Both the position numbers and the translations under genes were made by a program. Positions 46,791-61,700 of a stretch of DNA of 64,000 nt are shown here, in pieces; position 1 is the first letter of the stretch, and every line of letters starts with the position of its first letter. The notes beneath the pieces were generated by a model. That model worked only from the letters and a program-made list of their open reading frames with translations. It had not been told where the DNA came from and did no database searches. Source of the stretch: Pedobacter sp. FW305-3-2-15-E-R2A2 (lineage in GTDB: Bacteria > Bacteroidota > Bacteroidia > Sphingobacteriales > Sphingobacteriaceae); contig NZ_CP151803.1 of the NCBI RefSeq assembly GCF_038446955.1, forward strand, positions 5,952,001 to 6,016,000, given 5' to 3'.

Positions 46791-49700
46791 TCTGCATTGT
46801 CTACCGTTGTGGAAACCAAATTACTGCTGACTTCCGTAGTCCCTCCGTTGGAAAGCGCCCTTGCGGTATTCTCGATCTTGCCGGTAAATGATTTGGAAAT
46901 GTTACCCGTAATGGTCAGGATCACTTTATTTCCTGCACCCGCCGGAAGATCTGCCCCAACGTTTACGTTGCTGCTGCTTCCAGTTCCTCCAGATAGGATT
47001 TTTGCGGTTCCCAGCGCTTCGGTGGTCCATTTCACATTCTGAATATCACTGCTGATTAAATCGGCAATGGTCGCGTTATCTGCATTACTCAAAGAAGTAT
47101 TGCTAACCTCTACGACATAGGTGATCAGGTCGCCGGATTTCAATTGGACAGGTCCGGTTTTGGTAATCGTCAGTGCCGCTATTTTGCTCACTTCAGTTTC
47201 TACCGGAGGGGTCACTACCGGTGGAACACCTGGTTCCGCTGGTGTACCCGTTGCGGTATTGCTTAAAGGACCGGCATAAGCAGGGTCAACAGTACCTGTG
47301 ACGGTAATGATCACCTTATTGGCCGCACCGGCAGCAATGTCTCCTTTAACAACAACCGAATTACCTGATCCGGTTGCTCCGGCTGTGACCGCAGCAGTTC
47401 CGGTGATGCTGGTCGTCCATTGTACATTTTTGATTTGTGATGGTACATTGTCCGTAATCACCAGATCTTTGGCATTGCTCAGTCCGGTGTTACCTGCAGT
47501 AATTACATAAGTAATGTTTGCCCCTGCGCCGATGGTAGCCGGACCTGTTTTACTGATCGTGATGCCCGGTTTCTGATCCGTAGTGGTTTCTACCGGTGGC
47601 GTGACCACTGGCGGATTACCTGGTTCTGCAGGAGTACCTGTAGCAAAATTGCTCAGCTTACCAGAGAAAGCAGGATCAACCGTACCGGTAATGGTAATGG
47701 TGATTTTATTTGCTGCTCCCCCGGCAATATCTCCTTTTACAGCAACAGCATTACCTGATCCGGTTGCTCCGGTCGTTACTCCCGCTGTTCCGGAAATGCT
47801 GGTCGTCCATTGTACATTTTTGATTTGCGCTGGCACATTATCGGTAATCACCAGATCTTTTGCATTGCTCAGTCCAGTGTTACCCGCAGTAATCACATAG
47901 GTAATCGGAGCTCCCGCAGTAATCGTTGCCGGACCTGTTTTGGTAATCGTGATACCCGGTTTTTGATCCGTAGTCGTTTCTACCGGCGGCGTGACTACCG
48001 GAGGATTACCTGGTTCTGCAGGAGTACCTGTGGCAAAATTGCTCAGCTTACCAGAGAAAGCAGGATCAACCGTACCGGTAATGGTAATGGTGATTTTATT
48101 CGCTGCTCCTGCGGCAATGTCTCCTTTTACAGCAACAGCATTACCTGATCCGGTTGCTCCGGTTGTTACTCCAGCTGTTCCCGAAATACTGGTCGTCCAT
48201 TGTACATTTTTGATTTGTGATGGTACATTATCGGTAATTACCAGGTCTTTTGCATTGCTAAGTCCAGTGTTACCCGCTGTAATCACATAGGTAATCGGAG
48301 CTCCTGCGGTAATTGTTGCCGGACCTGTTTTGGTAATCGTGATACCCGGTTTTTGATCCGTAGTCGTTTCTACCGGTGGCGTAACCACTGGCGGATTACC
48401 AGGTTCTGCAGGAGTACCTGTGGCAAAATTGCTCAGCTTACCAGAGAAAGCAGGATCAACCGTACCGGTAATGGTAATGGTGATTTTATTCGCTGCTCCT
48501 GCGGCAATGTCTCCTTTTACAGCAACAGCATTACCCGATCCGGTTGCTCCGGTTGTTACTCCCGCTGTTCCGGAAATGCTGGTTATCCATTGTACATTTT
48601 TGATTTGTGACGGCACATTATCGGTAATCATCAGGTCTTTGGCGTTGCTCAGTCCCGTGTTACCTGCAGTAATTACATAGGTAATCGGAGCTCCCGCGGT
48701 AATTGTTGCCGGACCTGTTTTAGTAATCGTGACACCTGGTCTCAATGTTGATACCGTTTCTACCGGTGGCGTAACCACTGGCGGATTACCAGGTTCTAGC
48801 GGCGTTACCGTTGCAGTATTGCTTAATTTACCTGCAAAAGAGGCATCAACCGTACCGGTGATGTCAATCGTGATGACGTCATTTGTTCCGGATGGAACCG
48901 TTGCAGTTACACTCAGGATGTTTCCAGTTCCGGTCTGTCCATTAGAGATCGTCGCATTTCCTGTAGCGGTGGCAATCCAGCTTACTCCTTTTAATTGAGC
49001 AGGAACAACATCGCTGATGACTGCATTTTGTGCCGTACCAGGACCGTTATTGTTTACCTTAATCTGGTATTTCATTACCTGACCTGCGGTTACTCTTGCA
49101 GGACCTGTTTTGCTGATTTTTAAGCTGGACAGATTTTTAACCGTAGTACTCACTTCTGAACCAATCACTGGTTTGGCAGGATCGGCAGGAGTAATGGTCG
49201 CTTTATTTAGGATAACTCCCGCAAAAGTTGGATTTACGCGACCGATAATGGTTACGAGAATATTTCCGTTTGCAGGTACATTCGCTGTGATGTCTACATT
49301 ATTTACAGTACCATTTGCTCCTGAGCTGATCGTTGCTCCACCCTCAAGGGTACTGGTCCAGGAAACGCCTGTTACCTGAGCAGGAACAACATCATTAATT
49401 TTCAATCCTATTGCATCCGATGGTCCACTATTGCTGATCCTCAGTGTATAGCTGATGGCTTCTCCGGAATTTAGTGCCGCAGGGCCGCTTTTCACAAGGC
49501 TTAAATTCGCATTATTGACAATAGCAGTCGTCACGATATTAGAAGGTACTGCAGGATTTCCCGGCTCAACAGGAGTCGCAGTAGCCGTATTGCTGAAGCT
49601 TCCATTTGCTGCATTCGCAGGTACTAATCCGGTAATATTGACCGTTACAGTACCATTTCCTGCGGGAAGATCCACTTTAAGGGCGACTGCATTTCCTCCG

Positions 49701-52700
49701 CCTGTTGCACCTGACCTGATTACCGCTCCTGAATTGGCGGTAGCTGTCCAGCTAACTCCTCTTAACACTGCAGGAACCGCATCGGATACATCCACATTCA
49801 TCGCATTTCCAGGACCTGCATTGCTGAGTGCAAGGGTATAATTGACCATTTTACCCGCTTCTATACTTGTTGGTCCGGATTTCACAATCCTCACATTTGA
49901 CTTATTGCTTACCGTAGTCGTCACATCGCCCGAGGTTACCGGAGGATTGCCTGGTTCTGAAGGCGTAACTGTTGCATTGTTTAACAGTTGTCCGCTAAAT
50001 CCAGGATCTATGGTTCCGTTAATCGTAACGTTGATTTCATTCGCTGCACCTGCAGGAATGTTTGCCGAAACGATCACTGTACTTCCTGTTCCGGTAGCTC
50101 CCGAATTGATGACTGCAGTACCCGCTGAAGTTGCGATCCAGCTAACCGCTGTCACTCCTGCCGGCACCACATCTTTAATCTGTGCCTGACTGGCATTACT
50201 TGGTCCACTGTTTTTCACTCTTATGGTGTAAGTAATTGCAGAACCGGAAACTCCGCTTGGAGGTCCTGATTTGCTGATGCTTAATCCGGATACAGAACTG
50301 ATCTGCGTATTTACTGTACTTGTATTATTCGTCGGATTGAAATCTGCAATACCATTTGGCACGCTTACAGTGGCCACATTACTGATGCTACCTGATGGCG
50401 TATTGGCATTGACTACTCCATTCACATTGATCAGAACGTAGTTGGCTGCACCTACCGGAACATTTGCTACTGCCATCACCGCATTTGATGACCCGCCCGG
50501 GGCACCAACCAAACTTGCAGTCCCAAAGGCCTGAGCGGTCCAGTTGATCTGGCCGATTTCTGCAGGAACATTGTCGTTAATGGTCAGGCCAGCTACATCT
50601 ATCGGACCTTGATTGCTTACTTTAATCGTGTACGCAATGCTAGATCCTGAAGTCAATGCCTGAGGTCCTGTTTTCTCTATCTTAAGATCAGTAGACTGAT
50701 TTACCGCAGTCACCACTGAGCTTTTCCTTTCTCCGTTAGCAGTAACCGTTACCGTATTGGTAAAGATGGCTCCAGCTGTAGCTTTAATCGTTCCCTGAAT
50801 ATCGATGGTTATTGCAGTCAAAGGATTATTATCTGCAGGAATGTCTGCTTTGAAATTGATGTTGTTCCCTGTACCTGTAGCAGTTCCGATAATGGTTGCA
50901 CTGCCTGTATTGGTTGCAGTCCAACTGCTCACCGCCACATCCGCAGGAACAGGATCTGAAATATCGGCATTGGTAATGTTACCTGCACCACCATTTCTAA
51001 TCACAATTCTATAATTTATCGGATCGCCGATATTGACCGCTGAAGGTCCACTTTTCGATACCCTAAGCACCGGATCATTGTTGATGATGGTTGGTACAGT
51101 GCTGGTATTCGAACTTAATTCCGGATCTGTAACCGAACTTCCCGGAGAGAAGAAAGCAGTTGCCGTATTGGTAAAGATTGCTTTATCCGGATTACTTGCT
51201 TTTACTTTCGCACTGATATTGATACTAATGACACCTGTTCCCGAAGGAATATTTCCCACAAGATCAAGGTCGCCGGTACCGTTAATGGCACTTAACGATG
51301 TTCCCGTACCGGTCAGCGTTGCTGTCCATGTTGCCCCTGCTTCCAGGTTCCCCGGAATCACATCTTTGATCAATACACCTATCGCATCACTTGGTCCATC
51401 ATTAACAATACGAAGGTTATAAGTCATCATTTCCCCTACTGCAACATCTGCAGGTCCGGATTTAGTAATCCTCACATTCGCCACCCTGGTAATTGCAGTA
51501 GTTACTGTGCTTGTTGCAGGCGTTGGATCTGTAATTCCGGCTCCAGGTGTTGCTGTAGCAGTATTCACCAGACTGGTACCTGTGTAATTTGCCGCAACTG
51601 TTCCTGTTACCAGAATCTGCACTGTTGCATTACCTGCAGGGATCGATGCATTTAAATTGATGTTACCTGTTCCGGTATTGGCTCCGATAATGGCGGCACC
51701 ATTCTGAGCGGTAGCCGTCCAGCTGATACCGGTTAAACCAGTAGGAATAACATCCACAATATTTACCGTTCCTGCATGACTTGGACCTGCATTTTTCACA
51801 TTGATGGTATAACTGACGGCAGAACCTGCAACTACTGTAGAAGGTCCTGTTTTCTGAATTTGAAGATCCGCTGTTTTAACCACATTGGTGATCACCTCTT
51901 CAGATGGCACCGCAGGATTACCCGGTTCAGATGGAGTCGCAGTAAAGCTATTTTTCAATGTTGCGCCTGTATAACCAGGATCAACATCTCCTTTGATCAG
52001 TACCGTTACTGAATTTGCAGCACCCGCAGGGATATTCACCCTTGGGTTTACCGTAGTGCCGCTACCGCTTCCATTTGCCACAATACCAGCGGTGCCCGCA
52101 GTGCTCGTTGTCCAGCTCACATTTAGGATGCCTGAAGGGATCACATCATTGATCGCCAGATTCGCTGCATCGGCAGGGCCATCGTTAAATACCTCGAGGG
52201 TATAACTGATGCCTTCTCCTGCAGCAATGAAAGTTGGTGCAGATTTCACTGCCCTGATGTTTAATTTATGATCTATGGTAGTGGTGATGGTATTGGAAGG
52301 TACCGCAGGAATACCTGGTTCTGATGGTGTTGCAGTGGCTGTATTTGTTAATACTCCTGCTGCTGCTGATCCCGGAACCTTTCCGGTAATAGTAATCAGG
52401 ATGCGGTTGGCAGCACCGGCATTGATGTCTCCTTTTACAGAAACGGCATTGCCTGAACCGGTAGCGCCACTGATGAGCGTAGCTGCACCCTCAGTCGTTG
52501 CAGACCAGCTTACATTGGTCAGTCCGGCAGGAACAGGGTCAGTAATCACGAGATCACGTGTATCTGATGGTCCGTTATTCCCAGCAATTAAAGTATAGGT
52601 TACGGTCTGACCTGCAGAGATCTGCGATGGTCCATTTTTAACCAGGCTTACTGAAGGTTCCGATTTGATGGTCGTCGTTACCGTTGAACTTGCCGGAACG

Positions 52701-55700
52701 GTACCTTGTTCTGACGGCGTTACCGTTGCTTTGTTCACTAAATCTGTCGTTGCCGATGGGTTTACTTTTCCTTTTACAGTAATCAAAATCGTATTCGCTG
52801 CACCTGCAGGAACATTCACATTGACAGAAAGGTTATTGCCATTTCCTACTGCACCACTCAAGACACTTGCTGCCCCATTTATAGTTGTTGTCCAGGTTAC
52901 ACCGGTTATATTCAGCGGAATCTGATCAATAATGGAAGCATTGTCTGCATTTGCGGTTCCAGTATTGCTAACATTAATCGTATACGTAATGTCCTGACCT
53001 GCAGAGATCGCAGCAGGTCCGTTTTTAGCGATAGCCAAAACAGGTGTTTTACTCACCACCGCAGTACTCGTTGCATCTACCGGAACAATACCAGGCTCTG
53101 ATGGGCTGGCCGTTGCTTTATTCGTCAGATTCCCATTAAATGAAGGATCAATGGTTCCCTTAACCGTAATGACAATCGTATTGGCGATGCCGGCAGGAAG
53201 GTTACCCATTAACTGGATCAGATTGCCAGTTCCGCTTCCTCCGTTGTTCACAACTGCTGTTCCGGTGACATTTGAGGTCCAGCTCACATCGCTTAGTGAG
53301 GCCGGAACATCATCTGTAATCAACAGGTTCTGTGCATTACTCAATCCTGTATTTCCAGCCGTAATCGTATACGTAATTTGTGATCCCGAAATTGCAGCAG
53401 AAGGGCCGTCCTTACGAAGTACAATTCCCGGTTTAGATCCTACCTCTGTTTCTACAGGGGGAGTAACTACATTTGGAACATTGATTCCTGGAACCGAAGC
53501 CGTAGCCACATTATTGATCTTTCCTGAGAATGCAGGACTAACCGTTCCTTTTACGGTAATGGTAATTTTATTATTTGAATTTCCTGCAGGTAAATCTCCG
53601 GTTACCCGAACCTGATTTCCTGTTCCTGAAGCTCCGGCAATCACCGTTGCTGCACCAGTTTGTACGGCCGTCCAGTTCACATTAATCAGCTCTGCAGGAA
53701 CGTCATCTACAACAGACGTACCCGATGCGTTACTTAATCCATTATTGACCACTACAATTGTATAGGTAACTTCTCCTCCCGCAGTGGCAGTTGCCTGTCC
53801 GGTTTTGGTTACGACAATCACAGGATTCTTCTCTACATTGGTCTCTACCGGAGGGCTAACCACCGGAGGATTTCCTGGTTCTGAAGGCGTACCGGTAACC
53901 ACATTGGTAATCTTACCTGCAAAATCAGGATTCAATATTCCATTCACGGTGATACTGATCTTATTACCAGTACCAGCAGGAATGTTACCATTCAATACTA
54001 CATTTCCAGATCCCGTAGCAGCACCATTGATGGTACTGCTTCCAGCGATTGAGGCTGTCCAGGTTGCTCCAGTAATTGCAGGATCAAGGACATCTGAGAT
54101 CGCCAGGTTTTTAGCATTACTCAAACCGGTATTGCTAACTTCAATCACATAACTGATCGCTCCACCCGCAGTTGCGGTGGCAGGACCGGTTTTATTGACA
54201 ACAATTACCGGCGACTGTGTCACCACCGTAGTCACAGGTGGCGTAACCACAGGTGGGTTACCTGGCTCTGCAGGGGTAGCAGTAGCTGTATTGCTCAATG
54301 TGCCGGCAAAAGAAGGATCTATCGTTCCATTTACGGTAATCGTAATTTTATGATTGACTCCTGTAGGAATATTGCCATTTAAACTGATCGAATTACCAGA
54401 TCCCTGATTCAATCCATTAATGGTACTGTTACCCGAAACGACAGCTGTCCAGCTTACATTCCTGATGTCTGCAGGTACCGCATCAGTAATGACCAGATTA
54501 GTGGCATCACTCAACCCGGTATTATTGGCTTCAATCGTATAGGTAATGGCTCCACCAGCAGTAGCCGTAGCCGGACCAGTTTTACTTATGACAATCACAG
54601 GGCGCTGAACAACCACTGTTTCTACCGGTGGGGTAACTACCGGCGGATTGTCCGGATCAGCAGGGGTTACTGTAGCGATATTGCTGATTGTTCCCGCATA
54701 AGATGCAGAAACTTTACCTGTAACGGTAATGGTAATTTCATGTTGTTGTCCTACCGGAATATTTGCTTTTACACTTAAAGCATTCCCCGTTCCGGTTATA
54801 CCATCAGTAACGACTGATCCACCAGTTACATTTGTTGTCCAGCTGACCTCTTCCAGTTGAGCCGGAATGGCATCTGTGATCAATGCCCCAAGTGCCGTAC
54901 TAGGTCCTTCGTTGGATACTTTGATCTGATAGGTCATCACCTGACCGGCGATGGCATTTGCTGCGCCGCTTTTGCTGATCAGTAATTTCGTTAATTTTTT
55001 AACCGTTGTGGCGGCCACTGCATTAATTGGTGTCTCTCCCGCTTCAGTTGGTGTTAATGTAGCTGTGTTGGTCAGTGTTCCCGCAAATAATGGATCTACA
55101 GTACCTTTTATATTAACCAGGATTGTTCCGTTTACAGGAATATCGGCAGTCAGATCCAAGTTGTTTCCTGTTCCCGTACCTCCTGAACCGATCACCGTAC
55201 CTCCAGTTACCGTACTTGTCCAGGACACCACTTTGATATTTTCCGGAGCCACATCTGTCAGTCTTGCTGCCGTTGCATTCGAAGGTCCTGCATTTTTTAT
55301 GGCTATGGTATAAGTAATGGCTTCTCCTGCATTCAATGTGGCAGGACCGGATTTGGTTAAACTCAGGCTAACATTCTTAACAATTGCCGTGGTTACCTCA
55401 TTAGCGCTTACCGGCGGATTGCCAGGTTCAGCTGGCGTCACTATTGCCGAATTCAACAGATTGCCCACCGCACTGTTTGCCGGTACATCCCCGATAATCG
55501 TAATCGTTAATTTCCCTGCTCCTGCAAGAAGGTTTGCCGTTACCGAAACCGCATTATTATTCGTTCCTGTTGCTCCGGCAGTAACTATAGCACCTGTGGT
55601 CGTTGCTGTTGTCCAACGCACATTGGTTAAACCTGCAGGAACCTGGTCAGTAATGACCGCAGCAACTGCGTTACCCGGTCCTGCATTGCTGACCTCAATA

Positions 55701-58700
55701 CTATATTGTACCGTTCCTCCGGCATCAACCAGGGAAGGTCCGGATTTCACAATGCTTAAACCTGATTTATTAGATACATTGGTGGTTACATTCTCTGAAG
55801 TTACCGGCGGGTTCCCTGGTTCTACAGGTGTAGCCACTGCATTGTTAACCAATTGCCCCGCAAATCCGGGATCGATGGTTCCTTTTATCGTAATACTCAC
55901 TTCATTTCCTGCACCTGCCGGAATATCCGCAACAAGGCTGACATTATTATTGTTTGTTCCTGTTGCACCAGCAGTAATGTTTGCACTTCCGGTCTGAGCA
56001 GAAGTCCAGCTTACATTTTTTATGTTTGAAGGCACGACATCAGTAATCGCCGTCTGTACAACATTACTCGGTCCGGCATTTGAGACAAGAACGGTATAAG
56101 TAATTTCAGCACCTGACACAGCATCAGAAGGTCCCATCTTACGAACAGACAGTCCTGATTTGGAAGTGATCGCGGTGACTACTGAACTGGTATTATTAGC
56201 GTTATTAAAATCTGATTTACCCGGAGGCAGCGTAATTGCTGCAGTATTGGTCATGTTTTTACCTGCTGTTGCAGCATCTACTGTTCCCTGAACATTAATC
56301 AGAATATAATTGGCTGCACCTGCTGTTATGTTTGCCGTAGTGCTGATGCTATTGGTATTTCCCTGGGTAGCGCCCGTAAGTGTCGCAGTTCCAAACAGAG
56401 TGCTGGTCCAAATAACATTTTTAATGTCTGCAGGGATGTTATCAGCGATAGTCAGACCGGTAATATTAACAGGTCCGTCATTTCCGATTTTCAGCTGATA
56501 ATTTATCGTAGATCCTGCAATCACCGATTGAGGGCCACTTTTCTCGACATAAACATCGGTAGATTGATTTACAGAGGTGGTTACCGCGCTCCTTTCTTCT
56601 CCGTTCGCAGTTACCACAACTTCATTGGTAAAACTTGCAGCAGCAGTGGTTTTCACGGTGCCTGTTATCCTGATCAGAATGAGAGCAGGCATCATGCCAG
56701 GGGCAGTAGCAGGAATATCACCGGTAGTCACAATAGAATTGCCTGTTCCGGTTAACATATTGGGAGAACCGGCAATAGTAGCTCCATTTGAAGGCGTAAT
56801 TGTCCAGTTCGTGACCTCAACGGAATTCGGAACAATATCGGTAATGGATGCATTGGTAATGTTACTGATTCCTCCGTTTTTAATCTCTATGGAATAATCG
56901 ATTCTATCCCCAATATCAATCGTTGCAGGTCCACTTTTGGAAACCAGCAAATCAGTTTGCAGCACGACTTCCGTTGGAACTGTACTGGTATTGGAAGAAA
57001 GATCCGGATCGGTAACCAGACTTCCCGGAGGGAAATCCGCCGTTGCCGTATTGGTAAACGTAGTTGGAGTAGCCGCAGGATTTATTGTTCCTGTGATGAC
57101 CACCTCAACCTCTCCTGTTCCGGCAGGGATTCCTGCAGTAAAGTTCACATTTCCGGATCCGTTTGTTGCACTTACTGTAGCGCCGTTAAGTCCTGTAGCT
57201 GTCCAGGTAGCATTCGTAACCAAGGCATTAAGTGCATCTGAAACAACGACTCCAGGTCCATCACTCGGACCATCATTAACAATTCTAATATTATAAGTGA
57301 TCCCATCTCCTGCAATGACGTTTGCAGGTCCGGATTTAATGATCCTCACATTTGCCACACGGCCGACTGCAGTCGTCACTGTACTTGTGGCTGGTGTAAG
57401 ATCTGTAATACCTGGTTCTGGTGTCGCCGTAGCCGTGTTGATCAATGAGGTTCCTGCAAAGTTTGCTGCAATAGTTCCTGAGACATTGATTGTTACCGAA
57501 CCCGCTCCTGAAGGAATTGCGGCCAGAACCGCAATACTATTCCCTGACCCTGACGCGCTGCCATTTATAGCTGCCCCATTCTGAGCCGTAGCCATCCAGG
57601 TCACACCTGTGATTCCTGCCGGAACCGCATCGGCGATATTTACGTTGTCCGTGTTGGAAGGCCCTGCATTATTTACGGTAATCGTATAATTTATAGCGCG
57701 ACCTGCAACCACCGTTGAAGGTCCTGTTTTTTGAATCTGAAGGTCTGCTTTTCTACTGATTAATGTCGTCGTCGTATTGGAAGTTACCGGCGGATTGCCC
57801 GGTTCTGAAGGCGTTACATTAAAGACATTGACTAGTTGTGTACCTGCAAACGATGGGTCTACTTTACCTGTTACAGTTACCAGAATTCCATTGGCAGCAC
57901 CAGCCGGGATATTTGCGCTTAGGCTCAATGCAGATCCGCTCCCTATTCCTCCTGAAATCAACGACGCTGTACCTGAGGCACTAGTCGTCCAGTTGACATT
58001 GATGATTCCTGCAGGCAGCTGATCAGCCACCAACAAATTTAAAGCATCACTTGGCCCACTGTTCTTCACTTCCAGCGTATAGGTAATATTCTCACCGGCA
58101 AATAGTGCAGCAGTTGCTGATTTCACTGCCGAGATGGTTATCTTTTTATTGATAGTCGTCGTAATGGTATTCGAATTCACCGGAGGTACTCCAGGTTCTG
58201 AAGGTGTAGCCGTAGCGGTATTCGCGAATGAAGTTGATCCTGTAGAGGAAGGTACTTGCCCGCTTATGGTAATCAAGATCCTATTTCCTGCTCCTGCGGC
58301 AATATTTCCATTAACTGCCACACTATTGTTATTGGTTCCACTGGCACCAGAAGTTACACTTGCTGTACCCTCAACCGCTGTGCTCCAGCTGACATTGGTT
58401 AACGGGGCTGGTACAAGATCGCTAATGCTTAAATTGGTCGCGTCAGATGGGCCACTGTTGCCCGCAATCACGGTATAAGTAACGGTTTGTCCTGCCGCAA
58501 TTTGAGAAGGACCGGATTTGGATAATGTAATACCAGGAGTAGATTGCAAAGTCGTGGTCACATTAGAGCTATTAGGTGTAGTTCCTGCTTCAGCTGGGGT
58601 CACGGTGCCGGTATTACTCAACGTGCCCGTTGCCGATGCATTGACTGTTCCCTGAATGTTTACTTTCACCACATTAGTTACGCCTGCCGGGATATTCGCG

Positions 58701-61700
58701 TTGACACTGATGTTATTGCCCGTACCTGATGCCGTACCCACAATGGCAGCTCCATCTTCGGCAACAGCAGTCCAGCTTACATTCGAAACTCCCGCTGGAA
58801 CCACATCTGTAATGGTGGCATTGTCTGCATTCGCTGTTCCTGTATTGTTAATTGTTAATGTATAGTTGATCTGTTGACCTGCAGAAATCGTTGCAGGCCC
58901 GGTTTTTTGAATACTTAATAAAGGTATTTTACTAATTGTAGTGGTACTCGTTGCTGTTTTGGCAACCGTTCCTGGCTCTGCCGGAGTCGCACTGGCTGTA
59001 TTGGTAATCGTACCGTTGAAGGCTGGAGATACGGTTCCGTTTACTGTTATGGTAATCACATTCCCCGTTCCTGCAGGGAGATCCCCGGTAATACTGATCG
59101 CATTTCCTACTCCATTTGACGTACCATTAATGACTGCTCCTCCACTTACTGCGGCAGACCAGTTCACCCCGGTAATTGTTGCCGGCACCTGATCCGCAAT
59201 CACCAACGCTTTGGCATCAGAGCTACTGAAGTTATTTATAGTAATGGTATAGCTGATATTCTGCCCTGAAATCAATGTTGCAGGACCAGTTTTACTGATG
59301 CTCACATCCGGAGTACGGCTTGCTGTGGCCGTTGTAGTAGAGGTTACCGCCGTAGTGCCAGCTTCTGATGGTGTAGCGGTAGCGGTATTGACGATACTTC
59401 CGCTAAAGGCCGGATCTACCGTTCCTCTAATCGTTAAAGTCACCTTATTTGCCGAACCAGCGGGAATATCGGCAGAAACTGCCAGATTATTGTTTGAGCC
59501 TGTGGCTCCGGTGTTCACCAGAGCGGTCCCTGATACTGCTGAAGTCCAGGTTACCGTTTTAATACTGGCAGGGATCAAATCTGCAATTGCAACTGCAACT
59601 GCATTGGAAGTTCCCGTATTTGAAACCGTTACTGTATAGGTAATCTGCTGACCTGCGGTAATTGTTGCAGGTCCCGCTTTTACAATGCTCAAAATTGGTT
59701 TTCTGCTAACAGCAGTCGTAGCGGTTGCAGATTTAGGGGTTGTTCCCGGTTCCGCCGGCTCAGCTGTTGCAGTATTTGCCAGTGATCCATTAAATGAAGC
59801 CGCAACGGTTCCTGTCACCGTGATGGTGATTTTATTCGCCGCTCCCGTTGGAAGATTACCGGTAATGCTGATCGCATTCCCTGTACCCGTACCTGTGCCA
59901 ATCAATCCTGCAGCACCTGCAGTGCTGGCGCTCCAGTTTACATTCCCGATTTCTGCAGGCACAGCATCAGTAATCACCAATGCTTGTGCATCAGCGACAC
60001 TGGTATTGGTTACTTCTATGGTATAGCTGATGTTCTGACCTGCGTTTAAAGTAGCAGGCCCTGTTTTAGTAATGGTCAGTACCGGAGTACGACCCACTTG
60101 TGTGGTTACGGTAGAACTGGAAGAAGGACTGCCAATTTCTGATGGATCTGCTGTGCCGGTATTGCTAATGCTGCCACTAAAGGAAGGATCAACAGTTCCG
60201 TTGATCGTCACCAGAATGGCATTTGCAGCACCCGTTGGAATATTACCATTCAGGCTTACTGCATTTCCTGTTCCGCTGCCGGTGCCGATAAGTGTTGCTG
60301 CTCCCTGAACTGCAGCACTCCAGCTAACACCTTTAATTTGTGCCGGAACTGCATCTGTAATCAAGGCATTCATCGCATCGCTCAAGCCGGTATTGCTAAT
60401 TTTTAAAGTATAAGATATGGCAGTTCCTGCTTGTGCGGTGGAAGGTCCGTTTTTCAACATCACCAATCCGGATTGGTTAGAGATCGTGGTGACTACCGTA
60501 TTCGAATTTACGGTAGGTACTGGTTCTATCGGAATCGCCAATGCCATATTGCTAAAGTTTCCTGTCGCAGAAGGCAGTACCGTTCCGGTCACATCGATAA
60601 CGATCGTGTTCCCAGCTCCGGCTGGAATATTTCCTGTAAAGCTGATGTTGTTTCCTGTATTGGATGCATTTCCCGCAAAACTTGCCGTTCCTGTCTTGCT
60701 GACCACCCAGTTGACATTGGTAATCTTCGCAGGAACAGCGTCTTTAATTGTGGTACCAATAGCATCACCGATACCGGTATTGCTAATGATGATTTTATAG
60801 CTGATGGCATCTCCTGCAATTATATTGGAAGGTCCGTTTTTCGTGGCCAGCAATTCTGGGATCCTGCTTACAGCGGTAGTCGCTGTAGAGGTAGGTGAAG
60901 GACTATCCGGTTCTGTTGCTGTTACTGAGGAGGTATTGGCGCTATTTCCGTTGAAAGCAGCGCTAACAGTTCCATTGACGGTGAATACAATTTTATTACC
61001 TGTTCCGGCCGGAATATTGGCCACTGCCTGTAGATTATTACCCGTTCCGCTAGCTCCGGAAGTGATTGTTGCTGCCCCCGTAATGGAAGAGCTCCAGGTT
61101 ACCCCCTGAATTTCTGTAGGAATAATGTCGTTAATACTTGCAGCGATGGCGTTACTTGGCCCTGTATTTCCAACGGTGATGGTATAAGAAATCGCCGCAC
61201 CGGAGTTTGCAGTTGCAGGTGCAGTTTTCGAGATAGTTAACCCTGATTTTGCACTAAGTACGGTATTTACCGGCGTTGAGGTAATTGGTGTTACACCTGG
61301 TTCTGCAGGTGTTGCTGTGGCGCTATTTGTGATCGTACCGGTAGCATTTGAATTTATAGTTCCCGCAACAGTGATCTGTATCGTACTGTTTGCGTTGAAA
61401 TCGGCATTAAGGCTGATGGCATTCCCTGTTCCACTCCCTCCTGAATTAATCAGCGCAGTACCAGTGGTTACAGCACTTGTCCAACTTATATTACTGATGG
61501 TCGATGGAACGACATCCGTGATGATTGTATTTAAACTATTGGAAGGTCCTGCATTTTTGACTGTAATGATGTAACCAATATTATCGCCCGCAATAGCCGT
61601 TGCAGGTCCGGTTTTGGCAACCGTAAATACAGGTTGTTTTTGAACCGCTGTAACCACTTGTGAACTCACAGGTGTGCTTCCGCTTTCTTTTGGTGTTGCA

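Noticed and set aside
47187..48745. CRISPR or intergenic satellite
   Set aside because: The 390-bp repeats are in frame and encode protein modules.
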